From positions 18,568 through 82,567 of the forward strand of contig CAIQHB010000013.1 of assembly GCA_903871465.1 (NCBI GenBank): 64,000 nt of DNA. Direction: 5' to 3'. This DNA is from an uncultured Methanosarcinales archaeon (lineage in GTDB: Archaea > Halobacteriota > Methanosarcinia > Methanotrichales > Methanotrichaceae). The notes under the pieces were generated by a model. That model searched no databases. It had not been told where the DNA came from and was given only the letters and a program-made list of their open reading frames with translations. The translations under genes and the position numbers were made by a program. Below are positions 1 to 8,084 of the stretch, piece after piece (the stretch's first letter is position 1; each line of letters starts with the position of its first letter).

Positions 1-7
1 CTATTCC

Positions 8-1771
8 ATGCTGATCTCCAAAATGGCAGGCTTTGCTCGTACTGAATATGCCCGGCTGAAGATCGGAACTCTTTTTCCCTCATCGTCTTTAGAGCTGCTG
101 GACGAGAACCGCATAGTAGCGTCCAGAGCACTAGAGACGGCAAGGAAGGCTCGCGGCCATGGGCTGGAGGATTTGCTGAAGTTGATCCGGCCTCTGCGGG
201 AAAAGGCATCTTCGAGGGTCAGGGAACGAGCTGTGGCCACCACCTCTGCAGAGGCCTTCCAGAAGCTAAAAGCGAGAGGGCTGGATAAATTGATAGATCT
301 CCATCTGGCTGAAAGCCCTCCGGAATTGATGGACCTCGCCAAGAGCTACAATCACGTCAGTCTTGTGGGCGAAGATATGGAAGGTGCAGATGGTCTGGAG
401 CTGGCCGAGTCTCTGGAGGAATGGTATCTTGTGCCAGAAGTGGTCCTGGGATTCTATAAGGAAAACCTTGAGACCTTGCTCGCGGCAGTCGAAGCGGCTT
501 CAAGGTTGCGGGCGGTGGACGTAACTGATTTTTTGGAGTGGCAAGACCTTGAAAAGCTGATCGTCATGTTGAATGAAAGCGGCGACGGTGAGGGGGCGCG
601 GCTCGCCAGATTGGCTTCGCGGCTGGGCGGGTGCGTGAGTGAGGCCGCCTCCTTTGCCAATGAAGAGCTGAAGAGGAAGATCGAGAAGAGCTCCCTTACG
701 TTAGGCGGAACAGATCTTCTCCTGGTCATGAGCCGGGGTGAAGGCATCCGGGAGCTTTTCGAGATGCAGATGAAGGGGGTCTTCCAGGAGGTCTTGCAGG
801 AGGCAAAAGCGCGTGCTGCCAAGGATCTGGAGCTGGAGGGATCGGAGACCGTCTGGCTGGATGAGATTTTTTCCTCTGAAGTCAGCTATCCTCTGGAGCT
901 GGATCGACAGGCTTTGCGGTCATTTGAGCAGGATCTGAGAAGCCGGATGGAAGGAAGGGGGTTGAGGGCAAGGAGGGAGCTGGCCAGGAGCCTTTATGGC
1001 CAGAAGGAAAGGGCGACATCCCTGGTCCATGCTCTCATGGAGTTTGACTTTGCCAATGCCATTGGAAGCTTTGCACTGGCGGAAGATCTCTCTTTTCCCG
1101 AGATCACAAAGGAGCCATGCCTCTGTTTTGAGGAGGGACACCATCTCTTTTTAGAAAAGCCAGATAGAGTGAGCTATTGTCTCGGCGGGAAGGAACACAT
1201 AGAGATGGTGGCCCTGCTCAGCGGCGTAAACTCGGGCGGCAAAACATCATTGTTGGATCTTATCGCTCAGATTGTCATTCTGGCGCACATGGGCCTGCCC
1301 ACGCCCGCTCGAGCCTGCCGGCTTTGTCTATTTCAGGAGATGTACTACTTCAGCAAGAGCCGCGGCACTCTATCAGCAGGAGCCTTCGAGACGGCCATGA
1401 GAAAGTTTGCCGTGGTTGAGAATCCGAAGAGAAAGCTGGTCCTGGCGGATGAGCTGGAGGCCATCACCGAGCCGGGAGCCTCGGCGCGCATCATCGCCTG
1501 CATGCTGGATGAGCTGAACAGGCGCGACTGCGTTGCCATCTTTGTCAGCCACCTGGCCGAAGACGTGCGGCGCTACGCCGAAACACCGGTTCGAGTAGAC
1601 GGGATCGAAGCGGAGGGACTGGACGAGAACAACTGCCTCTTGGTAAATCGCAGCCCGAGATACAATTATCTGGCGCGCAGCACTCCCGAGCTGATACTGG
1701 ACCGGCTGGTGCGAACCACCAAAGGGCCGGAGCGGGAGTTTTATGCGAGACTTCTCGCGAAATTCAGGTGA
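8..1771 (+). CDS. MutS-like DNA mismatch-repair ATPase, short archaeal form (start possibly outside window)
   Basis: The C-terminal third is a MutS-family ABC-type ATPase domain. Walker A is GVNSGGKTS near residues 406-414, and a Walker B-like stretch LVLADELEA lies near residue 480. The preceding 400 residues are largely helical and charged, as in the lever/clamp region of MutS and MutS2 proteins, but no mismatch-recognition N-domain is visible. The predicted role is ATP-dependent binding of branched or mismatched DNA. At 587 aa it is much shorter than canonical MutS (875 aa at 58398-61025). The reading frame is open to the left edge of the window, so the true start may lie upstream of the first in-window ATG. 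It is a different lineage from the mutS/mutL pair here. Family assignment is confident; exact function is inferred. Confidence 0.8.
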   Translation: MLISKMAGFARTEYARLKIGTLFPSSSLELLDENRIVASRALETARKARGHGLEDLLKLIRPLREKASSRVRERAVATTSAEAFQKLKARGLDKLIDLHLAESPPELMDLAKSYNHVSLVGEDMEGADGLELAESLEEWYLVPEVVLGFYKENLETLLAAVEAASRLRAVDVTDFLEWQDLEKLIVMLNESGDGEGARLARLASRLGGCVSEAASFANEELKRKIEKSSLTLGGTDLLLVMSRGEGIRELFEMQMKGVFQEVLQEAKARAAKDLELEGSETVWLDEIFSSEVSYPLELDRQALRSFEQDLRSRMEGRGLRARRELARSLYGQKERATSLVHALMEFDFANAIGSFALAEDLSFPEITKEPCLCFEEGHHLFLEKPDRVSYCLGGKEHIEMVALLSGVNSGGKTSLLDLIAQIVILAHMGLPTPARACRLCLFQEMYYFSKSRGTLSAGAFETAMRKFAVVENPKRKLVLADELEAITEPGASARIIACMLDELNRRDCVAIFVSHLAEDVRRYAETPVRVDGIEAEGLDENNCLLVNRSPRYNYLARSTPELILDRLVRTTKGPEREFYARLLAKFR

Positions 1772-1866
1772 ATTGCAGCGAAAGGGATGGCGATAGGCCG
1801 AAGAGTTCTGTTTCTTTGAGATCTGCTCAAGGAGTTCCTTATATATTCTTGAGCAGAGCTATATTT

Positions 1867-2088
1867 ATGCAAATCTGGCAGATAGTCGTGATCTGTATTC
1901 TGATGATCCCTCTCTTCCTGGCGGCCAACTACTTCATAGTAAAGAAGATGGCTGCAGACAGGATGTCACGCGAAGACCGGATCGAGAGGGCCGTCTCCGA
2001 CAGCGTAGCGGCGAGCTACGCTGAGAAGGGGTTGCCCCGTCGGAGCTGGCCCAAGTATAAGGCGGCGAGGAAGAATAAGAAAGAATAA
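1867..2088 (+). CDS. small single-pass membrane protein, 73 aa
   Basis: An N-terminal hydrophobic segment (residues about 4-24, IVVICILMIPLFLAANYF) is followed by a strongly basic and charged tail ending in KYKAARKNKKE, as expected for a membrane-anchored protein with a cytoplasmic tail. The open frame reaches back to 1768, but the ATG at 1867 begins exactly at the hydrophobic segment, and the upstream residues overlap the MutS-like gene, so 1867 is preferred. An AT-rich TATA-like stretch (TTATATATTC) lies about 25-30 bases upstream, which would suit a short leader or leaderless transcript. No family was recognised, so the function is unknown. Confidence 0.55.
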   Translation: MQIWQIVVICILMIPLFLAANYFIVKKMAADRMSREDRIERAVSDSVAASYAEKGLPRRSWPKYKAARKNKKE

Positions 2089-2665
2089 GGTTTTCGGGTT
2101 GTATAGCAGTTTTGAACCTCTCTTGCACCCTCAATGATCCGGTGATCCGGCATTTTCTGACCGATAGATATATAGTCCTGAAGGTGTCTCCTTAATAGGC
2201 TTCATTGCATTGATTCAAAAAATCTGTTGAGATGTTTTTGCGGCACCATCGGTTCTTTGCAATCGAGAAAAAAAGCGCGTAAAAGGTACGTAATATAGAT
2301 GGAACGATTTGGAAATAGCAGAGGCAGCTTCAATTCCGGTTTCAATAGTGATGACCAACATGAAGCTTCCTTAAACGAGACGGATCTTATTAAAACGACT
2401 TGATCATTATATTATCACTTCAGTTTTAAAAATAGCATTCTTCGTTTAGCGCCTCTGCATCCGGTTGGAGTATCTATCTGGAAGGCAATACGACAGATAG
2501 GCTCAAACTTGTTTTCAGATCCTCGCGGATCAATAACGGAATGTATCAGGAAACGCTATCGTGAAAGTTTCATGAAACGGTATCCTGCGATCTCTTCCCT
2601 GATCCACTCAGTAGAGCTTCAACCAAATCTGAGGGCACCGCCCTAAAATCATTAAGAGGCAATAA
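2089..2665. other. 577-bp gene-free stretch upstream of the DEAD-box helicase
   Basis: No convincing ORF, tRNA or repeat is visible. The region is AT-rich and holds a 12-base palindrome GTTTCATGAAAC near 2566-2577, about 90 bases before the helicase start. A long upstream region is compatible with a regulated 5' leader, but no known riboswitch or cold-shock element was recognised. Confidence 0.4.
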
Positions 2666-3934
2666 ATGTCATTTGCAAATTTAAATATCATAGATCCGCT
2701 CTTGCGAGCACTGGCCAAAGAAGGATACACCACGCCCACACCCATACAGATGCTGGCTATACCACCTCTGCTGGATGGAAAAGACCTGGTGGGCATAGCT
2801 CAGACGGGCACAGGCAAGACCGCAGCATTCGTGCTGCCCATACTGCAAAGAATGATGGCGGAGCGCAAGTCTTCTCCACCAGGAGTTCCGCGAGTGCTTG
2901 TGCTTGCGCCCACTCGAGAGCTGGCTGCCCAGATAGGCCAGAGCTTTGCTACATACGGTCAGTTTCTTCGCTTCAGGCACCTGGTTATATTCGGTGGCGT
3001 CCGCCAGGGGCCGCAAGTGCAGATGCTCTCCCGGGGCGTCGATATCCTCATCGCCACACCAGGTCGGCTCCTCGACCTGATGAACCAGGGTTACATAGAG
3101 CTGAAGGGCGTGGAGTTCTTCGTTCTTGATGAGATAGACCGAATGCTTGACATGGGTTTCATCAAGGATGTGCGGAGAGTTGTCTCAGCTTTGCCAAAGA
3201 AAAGGAACTCCCTTTTCTTCTCAGCCACAATGTCAAAGCAGACTGGCGAGTTCGCTGAGAGCTTCCTATGCGATCCGGTACATGTAGAGGCCGCTCATTC
3301 TACGTGCACTTTGGACTGCATAGATCAGAGTATCTTCTTTGTGGACCAGAACTCCAAGAATTCCCTGTTGCTGGAGCTTATCCGAGAGGGGGATATGGAA
3401 CGTGTTCTGGTCTTCGCCAGGACGAAACATAGGGCGGATAAGGTAGCGCTGATGCTCGAAAAGAATAGAATCCGGGCTGATGCCATACACGGCAACAAGT
3501 CGCAAAACCAGCGCGAAAAGGCCATGCATAATTTCAAGTCCGGCCATATACAGGTGCTGGTGGCAACGGATATTGCTGCGCGTGGCATCGATATTGATGA
3601 CATAACTCATGTCGTGAACTACGATCTGCCCAATGAGCCGGAGAGCTATGTTCACCGCATCGGTCGCACGGGTCGAGCTGGAGCGAGCGGCACGGCATTT
3701 TCATTCTGCGCTGCAGACGAGCGCAGCTTCCTGAGGGATATCGAGAGGCTCACCCGGGAACAGATAAAGGTCGCAGAACACCAATTCCATTCCGAAAAGG
3801 CCGAGAGTGCGGTGGGTGCAGCGGCAAAGCCGGTCCCTCCCAATAGATCGAGGGTCACGCAGAGATCCATCCAGACGAAGAGCATGGGGAAACCTGCTCC
3901 TCGCAGGTCGCACACGGCCAGAGTCGGCTACTGA
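2666..3934 (+). CDS. ATP-dependent DEAD-box RNA helicase (DEID variant)
   Basis: This is a two-RecA-domain RNA helicase that unwinds short RNA duplexes and remodels RNA-protein complexes in the cytoplasm. Visible motifs in order are: the Q motif with TPTPIQ (about residues 23-28), motif I AQTGTGKT (about 44-51), motif Ia PTRELA, motif II DEID (about 154-157) in place of DEAD, motif III SAT, motif V ATDIAARGIDID and motif VI HRIGRTGRAG. The C-terminal tail after about residue 365 is basic and low-complexity, which is typical for RNA binding. The 422-aa length fits the RhlE/CshA-like group. It is a monocistronic gene ending at a strong hairpin terminator. The Ala-to-Ile change in motif II occurs in some family members and should not abolish activity. 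Confidence 0.93.
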   Translation: MSFANLNIIDPLLRALAKEGYTTPTPIQMLAIPPLLDGKDLVGIAQTGTGKTAAFVLPILQRMMAERKSSPPGVPRVLVLAPTRELAAQIGQSFATYGQFLRFRHLVIFGGVRQGPQVQMLSRGVDILIATPGRLLDLMNQGYIELKGVEFFVLDEIDRMLDMGFIKDVRRVVSALPKKRNSLFFSATMSKQTGEFAESFLCDPVHVEAAHSTCTLDCIDQSIFFVDQNSKNSLLLELIREGDMERVLVFARTKHRADKVALMLEKNRIRADAIHGNKSQNQREKAMHNFKSGHIQVLVATDIAARGIDIDDITHVVNYDLPNEPESYVHRIGRTGRAGASGTAFSFCAADERSFLRDIERLTREQIKVAEHQFHSEKAESAVGAAAKPVPPNRSRVTQRSIQTKSMGKPAPRRSHTARVGY

Positions 3935-3951
3935 TTGGGCTGCTTTAGATG

Positions 3952-3986
3952 GGCTATTTCATAGCTGAGAAATAGCCAACTTTTTT
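3952..3986 (+). terminator. hairpin terminator of the helicase gene
   Basis: A perfect 9-bp inverted repeat GGCTATTTC / GAAATAGCC (3952-3960 and 3969-3977) with an 8-base loop is followed by AACTTTTTTAT. It starts 17 bases after the helicase stop codon and looks like an intrinsic terminator. Confidence 0.8.
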
Positions 3987-4313
3987 ATAATGCATTTTTA
4001 AATTTTTTGATTAAGGGTCTCGCACGTGCGTGCGCGTGGGGGCGCGGGCCAGTTTCGGTCGAGCGTGGAGGCTGCTGTTGTGGAGGAGTATGAGCTCATG
4101 AGGCTGTCTCAGTTGTCCCAGCTTCCTTTGACTTGGCGAAAGCTTCATAAGATCGATCAAGTACAGGCGATTTACGTATCTTGCGGTTCCCAAGGATCTG
4201 TAGTTATCCCGGCCATAAAGGAGCTTCGAGCTATGAGTCTGAAAACGCCTGACAAAGTTTAAAATGCTGTTAAACCCGGTACAAAAAAAGTGGGCACTAT
4301 GCTAATATTTTTA
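3987..4313. other. gene-poor interval
   Basis: It contains a GC-rich alternating purine-pyrimidine patch (CGCACGTGCGTGCGCGTG, 4020-4037). It also holds a 78-codon open frame with no recognisable motif and no Shine-Dalgarno sequence. I see no supported gene here. Confidence 0.4.
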
Positions 4314-4640
4314 TTAATATTGAATTACAGTCGTCGTTGCTGGGGTAGCATCCATTTTGTGAACAGGCTTCAGTGAGCTCATGGTTGTTGTGGTGTCCGG
4401 AATGGTATTGTTAACGGCAATCTTCGGCAGCCACATCAGCGACGCATTGGTTTTGTATGTTTGATTCAACTGATCATTGAATTGCTGAACAGCCAGATTA
4501 TATTGATTTACATTATTCCCCATCAGTCCAAGCTTCAGACCTTCCTTCACGCCGTCCGTGTACGCCTGCTCAACAGGAGACAAAGCCATGCTCGGCAAGA
4601 CAAGTGCCAGCAATAAAGTCATTGCGATTATAGTTCTCAT
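4314..4640 (-). CDS. small exported protein, 108 aa
   Basis: A clear signal peptide is present: MRT followed by a hydrophobic core IIAMTLLLALVLP and a probable cleavage after SMA-LS, near residue 20. The mature part of about 88 residues is Asn/Gln/Thr-rich with three possible N-glycosylation sequons (NQT, NAS, NNT), as expected for archaeal surface proteins. No domain was recognised. It belongs to a loose group of small exported proteins in this window (6345-7046, 16104-16451, 38697-39458, 50788-51198, 62127-62807, 63079-63453). The function is unknown. Confidence 0.6.
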   Translation of the reverse strand: MRTIIAMTLLLALVLPSMALSPVEQAYTDGVKEGLKLGLMGNNVNQYNLAVQQFNDQLNQTYKTNASLMWLPKIAVNNTIPDTTTTMSSLKPVHKMDATPATTTVIQY

Positions 4641-4704
4641 CCAGGTATAGTTAATTGTCGATGATTTAAACGTTTTGAGCCTACAATATTGAGATTAAAT
4701 CTAA

Positions 4705-4949
4705 GCATATGGAGACATCTATCCGGTGACGCCGTGGGGCAAGTTCATCGGCTCGATCGTGGTAATTTTGGTATCGGCCTATTCGCCCTGCCTACGGGCG
4801 TATTGGCCTCCGGCTTTGCCGAGGTGCTAGCCAAAAGAAAAGAGGCGCAAGAGAAAGCTGAAATGATCTGCCCCCACTGCGGCCGCCATATCGGAGATGT
4901 CGCCTGCCGGTCCGGCATCGACGGCCCGGAAGAGATGAGGGCAAAATAG
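4705..4949 (+). pseudogene. decayed voltage-gated-type potassium channel, C-terminal fragment with frameshift
   Basis: Reading from 4705, one frame gives YGD (end of the K+ selectivity filter) and then IYPVTPWGKFIGSIVVIL, the typical start of the post-filter inner helix. The sequence then has to shift frame near 4765-4770 to continue GIGLFALPTGVLASGFAEVL, the rest of that helix, followed by a charged tail with a CPHCGRHIG zinc-knuckle-like motif. The voltage sensor, pore helix and the TVG part of the filter are missing, and in-frame stops lie just upstream. A 5' truncation plus a frameshift indicate a pseudogene. An intact reading would need two events, so a sequencing error alone does not rescue it. 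Confidence 0.7.
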
Positions 4950-4976
4950 TTTAGATCCCACGAGAATTGGTCCGGC

Positions 4977-5153
4977 ATGAAAGCGTCTCTGGATATCATC
5001 AAGATCGAGTTGGCGGAAGAGTTCAGGATCTGTCCCCAATGCGGCTACGAGCTGGGATTTCACAGCTCATTTTTGCGGTCGGATAACGGCCACAGGATCA
5101 TTCTCATCTGCCCGGAGTGCGGGGCGAGATACGATGTGGGATGGAGAATGTAA
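4977..5153 (+). CDS. 58-aa zinc-ribbon protein
   Basis: An ATG at 4977 opens a 58-codon frame to the TAA at 5151-5153. The product has two CxxC knuckles, CPQCG near residue 19 and CPECG near residue 47, spaced as in a zinc ribbon, with a short helical N-terminus (MKASLDIIKIELAEEF). It lies 27 bases after the potassium-channel remnant, which also carries a CPHCG motif, so it may have been a neighbour or duplicated tail of that gene. Zinc binding is inferred from the cysteine spacing. Partner and role are unknown. Confidence 0.5.
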   Translation: MKASLDIIKIELAEEFRICPQCGYELGFHSSFLRSDNGHRIILICPECGARYDVGWRM

Positions 5154-5387
5154 GGGCAATAATGTTGCCTGTAATTCGCTGCAAAATAAAGTGATCTAGA
5201 TTTCCACTTTTATCATTAAGGAAGCATTGCAGGCATATCTTGAGGACTATCTAGATTACCTGATCGCCCCCTACCGTTTGAACGACAAAGTGGTATCCTG
5301 CAACGAGTTGAGGGAACTGGTAGGCCTGCAGGATTGAGTACAAATCTTCTGTGACCGTATGCAGGTCGACGGTATTGGCAGAACCGT

Positions 5388-6098
5388 CTATCTCTCCATT
5401 GCCCTTCTTCTCATCTCCATAGACATCTTCTCGATGGCATACCGCAGCGCCGTCCGCGGCATCTTTGCCTTCCACTTCATCACGTAGTCGAAGACCTCCT
5501 GCTGATGCTTCTTGCTTGCCTCCTTGAGCATCCAGCCGTAGCCCTTCTGCACCATGTCGTCCTTGTCCAAGAGGAGAATGTCAGATATCTCAAAAACTTC
5601 CTTCAGAAACAGGCCCTTTCTGGCGGGAAGGATGAGCGTCACGGCCGAGGCGCGTCTCAGCCATCTGTTCTCCGACCGGGCCCATTCCGCCAGGCACTCG
5701 ATAAATTCAGGATACATCTCCACGAAGCAACCAATGGTATGGTTGCAGAGTGTATCGCATTTCGCCCAGTTGTCCACATACAGATCCACCCATCTCTCGA
5801 ATACCTGGAAGTCCCCAGGTTCATACGCTCGTCGCAGGGAGTAGGCCCATTCAAAGGCGATAAAGGCCTCTTCCCCGTACTCGGCCTGCAGGAGATTTTC
5901 GCATAGAGTGAAAATTTCATTCTTATCTCGATCTTTTATCTCGCGAAAATATTTGGCGGCAATTTTCTTGACCTGGGCGCTCTTCACCCCGTGAAACTTG
6001 ACCTCTTCTTTGAAGAAACGTTTGGCGCTCTCCCGGGCCTTCTCGTCTATGCTCTGTAGCAGCTCTTGCCGCACGGCCTCCAGGACATCTTTTTTCAT
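5388..6098 (-). CDS. AlkD-like DNA alkylation repair protein (HEAT-like repeats)
   Basis: The 236-aa all-helical protein matches the layout of the AlkD/AlkC-type DNA glycosylase family (PF08713), which removes bulky or charged N-alkyl purines by wrapping DNA in HEAT-like repeats. Visible family-like stretches are FHGVKSAQVKKIAAKYF (about 34-50), the WVDLYVDNWAKCDTLCNH region (about 102-119) and RWLRRASAVTLILPARK (about 145-161). A second open frame running past the stop codon into 5251 does not resemble a separate gene. It is monocistronic and divergent from nothing nearby. Family is confident; glycosylase activity and substrate are inferred. Confidence 0.8.
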   Translation of the reverse strand: MKKDVLEAVRQELLQSIDEKARESAKRFFKEEVKFHGVKSAQVKKIAAKYFREIKDRDKNEIFTLCENLLQAEYGEEAFIAFEWAYSLRRAYEPGDFQVFERWVDLYVDNWAKCDTLCNHTIGCFVEMYPEFIECLAEWARSENRWLRRASAVTLILPARKGLFLKEVFEISDILLLDKDDMVQKGYGWMLKEASKKHQQEVFDYVMKWKAKMPRTALRYAIEKMSMEMRRRAMER

Positions 6099-6344
6099 AT
6101 TTCACCATTTAGATTATCTTCATCAAAAATTCTTCGGTAATACTATGAGGCAGCTCATCCTCATGCCATTGTGAATGCCTGATACTGATAGGCAACCAGC
6201 GTGGCTGAACAGTTGGCGCGTTTCTGTCCGGTGTACGTGAAAAAAGAGAGCGTCCCATCCTGCCCGTGGGACGGGAAAAGCGCATTCCTGGCGATTTGAT
6301 GGAGCTGGCCACCAGTCTATTCGAGGATCTTTCTCAGATTGCAT
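6099..6344. other. intergenic stretch between alkD-like gene and NosD-like gene
   Basis: No supported gene is present. A 7-bp inverted repeat CGTCCCA / TGGGACG (6252-6258 and 6268-6274) could form a small hairpin downstream of the NosD-like gene on the minus strand. The short open frames here have no recognisable motif. Confidence 0.3.
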
Positions 6345-7046
6345 TCAAATATTTATCGGGGAGATCGAGGGATACTTGTCGACGTTCGGACCATCCCCGA
6401 TCTTCCGGGGCACATCGCAGAATCCATCGTTGTTGGTGTCATTGCAGCCTTGACCCGGCTTTTCATAATCGCTGTAATGGTTTCCGTATACCTTCGCCCC
6501 TGTTATCAGTTCTAAAAGGCCCTGCAAGCCTCCTGCCTTCTCGCCCTCGCTCCAATGATTGAGGCTTGTATCGTTTAATGTTATCTGGTTATCCAGGAGG
6601 TCGTTTGACAGGAACGTGTTATTCGTCTTTCCCGGCCGGACGTATATGCCGTACTTATTCTTGAGAATAATGTTATTCTTGATCGTATTATTGTTTGACT
6701 CCACCAGTATGCCGGCGTTACCGCACCCGCAATGGCCGGAGTTTGTCAGGTTGAAGCCGCTAACCGTCGTACCATTGGAGATTACGGTAATGGCGCTTGC
6801 CGATCCCCCTGCATCCACCACAGGTAGTCCCTTGCCGGTGTTGACGCCCTGGAGTGTTACGGTATGGAAGAGATAAACATTCTCGTGATAGGTTCCACTC
6901 TGAACTTCAATAAGATCTCCCTTGCTGGCATTATCTGCTGCCTGCTGAATTGCGGAATAGTTTGCATCCGCTGGCCCAACTGTTATCTTGGCAGCATTCG
7001 CAAATCCCAGGATCAGTATTAGTATTATTATTAAGCTTCCTCGCAT
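6345..7046 (-). CDS. exported NosD-like parallel beta-helix protein
   Basis: The signal peptide MRGSLIIILILILGFANA is followed by a parallel beta-helix domain of the NosD/pectate-lyase-like type. Typical rungs are seen: SAIQQAADNASKGDLIEV, TVSGFNLTNSG, GILVESNNNTIKNNIILKN and NNTFLSNDLLDN. The C-terminus GCNDTNNDGFCDVPRKIGDG resembles the DxNxDGxxD calcium-binding/terminal segment of archaeal surface beta-helix proteins. The frame is open back to 7376, but the ATG at 7046 is chosen because it begins the signal peptide and has a good ribosome site (AGGAGAG) upstream. The length is 233 aa. It is probably cell-surface and possibly carbohydrate- or metal-interacting; the substrate is not evident. 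Confidence 0.75.
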   Translation of the reverse strand: MRGSLIIILILILGFANAAKITVGPADANYSAIQQAADNASKGDLIEVQSGTYHENVYLFHTVTLQGVNTGKGLPVVDAGGSASAITVISNGTTVSGFNLTNSGHCGCGNAGILVESNNNTIKNNIILKNKYGIYVRPGKTNNTFLSNDLLDNQITLNDTSLNHWSEGEKAGGLQGLLELITGAKVYGNHYSDYEKPGQGCNDTNNDGFCDVPRKIGDGPNVDKYPSISPINI

Positions 7047-7228
7047 AAGCTCTCTCCTAGTAGCGTTTGCTATTAGAACTTTTTCGTTAAACATTATCGG
7101 GAACCTATATTCTGCATATAATACGCGCCATTGATATGCGAACGGTCTTGCCGAAAGATAGGGAAGCAGATCCAGTCGGGTGCGATGATTTAAGCCAAGA
7201 GGATGATTGTAAGATGAGGTAGACGAAA

Positions 7229-7606
7229 ATGTCGGACGGGATAAAGTGCCAGAACTGCGGCAAAGAGGTCTCAGAGGCTGAAGTCTTCGCGACAGATGGC
7301 AAGACACTCTGCGAGGATTGCTACATCGACGTCGGCCATAGAATCCGCATTTGTGACCCCTGGGGAGAGAGATCAAAGACGATCTTCCGGAAAAGCCATG
7401 GACTGGAAGGGACTGAAGGGCTGACAGATCTGCAAAAGGAGATCTACGAATTTATTCGGACCAGGGGCAAGGCCACCAGGATGGAGCTCATGGAGGAGTT
7501 CAAGCTGCCTGCGACGGAACTGGATAACCAGTTTGCCATTCTCCGCCATTGCCGGCTTCTGAAGGGCTGGAAAGAAGGAGACAATGTGTATATTGTGCTC
7601 TGGTAG
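7229..7606 (+). CDS. zinc-ribbon / winged-helix predicted regulator
   Basis: The N-terminal part has CxxC...CxxC (CQNCG near residue 7 and CEDCY near 29), a LIM- or treble-clef-like zinc knuckle. The C-terminal half (residues 65-125) reads as a winged helix: LTDLQKEIYEFIRTRGKATRMELMEEFKLPATELDNQFAILRHCRLLKG, with a final beta-wing VYIVLW. The arrangement suggests a small DNA-binding regulator, or a protein-interaction module on transcription or ribosome factors. The length is 125 aa. It is followed after 36 bases by a truncated acetyltransferase. No target is evident. Confidence 0.65.
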   Translation: MSDGIKCQNCGKEVSEAEVFATDGKTLCEDCYIDVGHRIRICDPWGERSKTIFRKSHGLEGTEGLTDLQKEIYEFIRTRGKATRMELMEEFKLPATELDNQFAILRHCRLLKGWKEGDNVYIVLW

Positions 7607-7642
7607 CACAACGATTCGCAAGAACTGTGATCTGATGGAATT

Positions 7643-7933
7643 ATGATCGCCTCTAGCCGTTCTGCCCGCATGGCAGGCCAGGGTATCGGCATACTCCTGG
7701 TCGAGCAAGGGATAGATATCCTAAAGAGCGAGGGATGTCCCTTTATCATCGTCCTCGGCCGCCCGGAGTACTATCCTCGCTTCGAATTTGAGCGTACTTC
7801 AGGCTACAACATCTGCAGCCAGTGGGAAGGAGTGCCAAACGAGGCTTTCATGATCCGAATTCTGGGCCCGGCTGCCATGGCAGGAGTGCAAGGCGCGGCA
7901 CGGTATCGAGACGAATTCGATGCGACGATTTAA
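7643..7933 (+). pseudogene. truncated GNAT-family N-acetyltransferase (C-terminal part)
   Basis: The 96-aa frame starts inside the acetyl-CoA-binding region. GQGIGILLVEQGIDILKSEGC corresponds to motif A of YhbS-like acetyltransferases, followed by the family's VLGRPEYYPRFEFE and NEAFMIRIL stretches. The 70 or so residues that normally precede motif A (the beta1-beta3 substrate part) are absent, and only 36 bases separate it from the previous gene, so they cannot be encoded nearby. It is most simply a 5'-truncated gene remnant. A functional mini-protein is possible but unlikely. Confidence 0.6.
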
Positions 7934-7946
7934 AAAGTTTTTTTAA

Positions 7947-7963
7947 GTACTTATTATAAGTAC
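7947..7963. promoter_or_regulatory. inverted repeat upstream of superoxide dismutase gene
   Basis: A perfect GTACTT / AAGTAC inverted repeat with a 5-base AT spacer lies about 120 bases before the sod start, in an AT-rich patch just after the acetyltransferase remnant. It could be an operator or part of a terminator for the upstream remnant. Confidence 0.35.
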
Positions 7964-8084
7964 AAATGAAAAAAATCGCGAAGATCAATGGTTTATTATC
8001 GTCGGGTGATGGTTTGATCCCTCGCGAAAAAGGATAAATAGTCAGCAGTCCAAAACAATATGTTATTCTAAAGGTGATTAAACT

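Noticed and set aside
2348..2354. GTGATGA resembling a C/D-box RNA box C
   Set aside because: No D box CTGA at a proper distance and no terminal stem.
4026..4262. 78-codon open frame in the gap after the helicase
   Set aside because: No start-site signal, no recognisable motif, and the N-terminal part is translated GC-rich repeat; treated as non-coding.
5251..5475. open frame running past the end of the AlkD-like gene on the same strand
   Set aside because: Its first third is the wrong frame of alkD, and it lacks a start signal; the last 40 residues look protein-like but no homology was seen.
6123..6344. minus-strand open frame between the alkD-like and NosD-like genes
   Set aside because: Composition is unlike a folded protein, it has no ribosome site, and it overlaps a hairpin.
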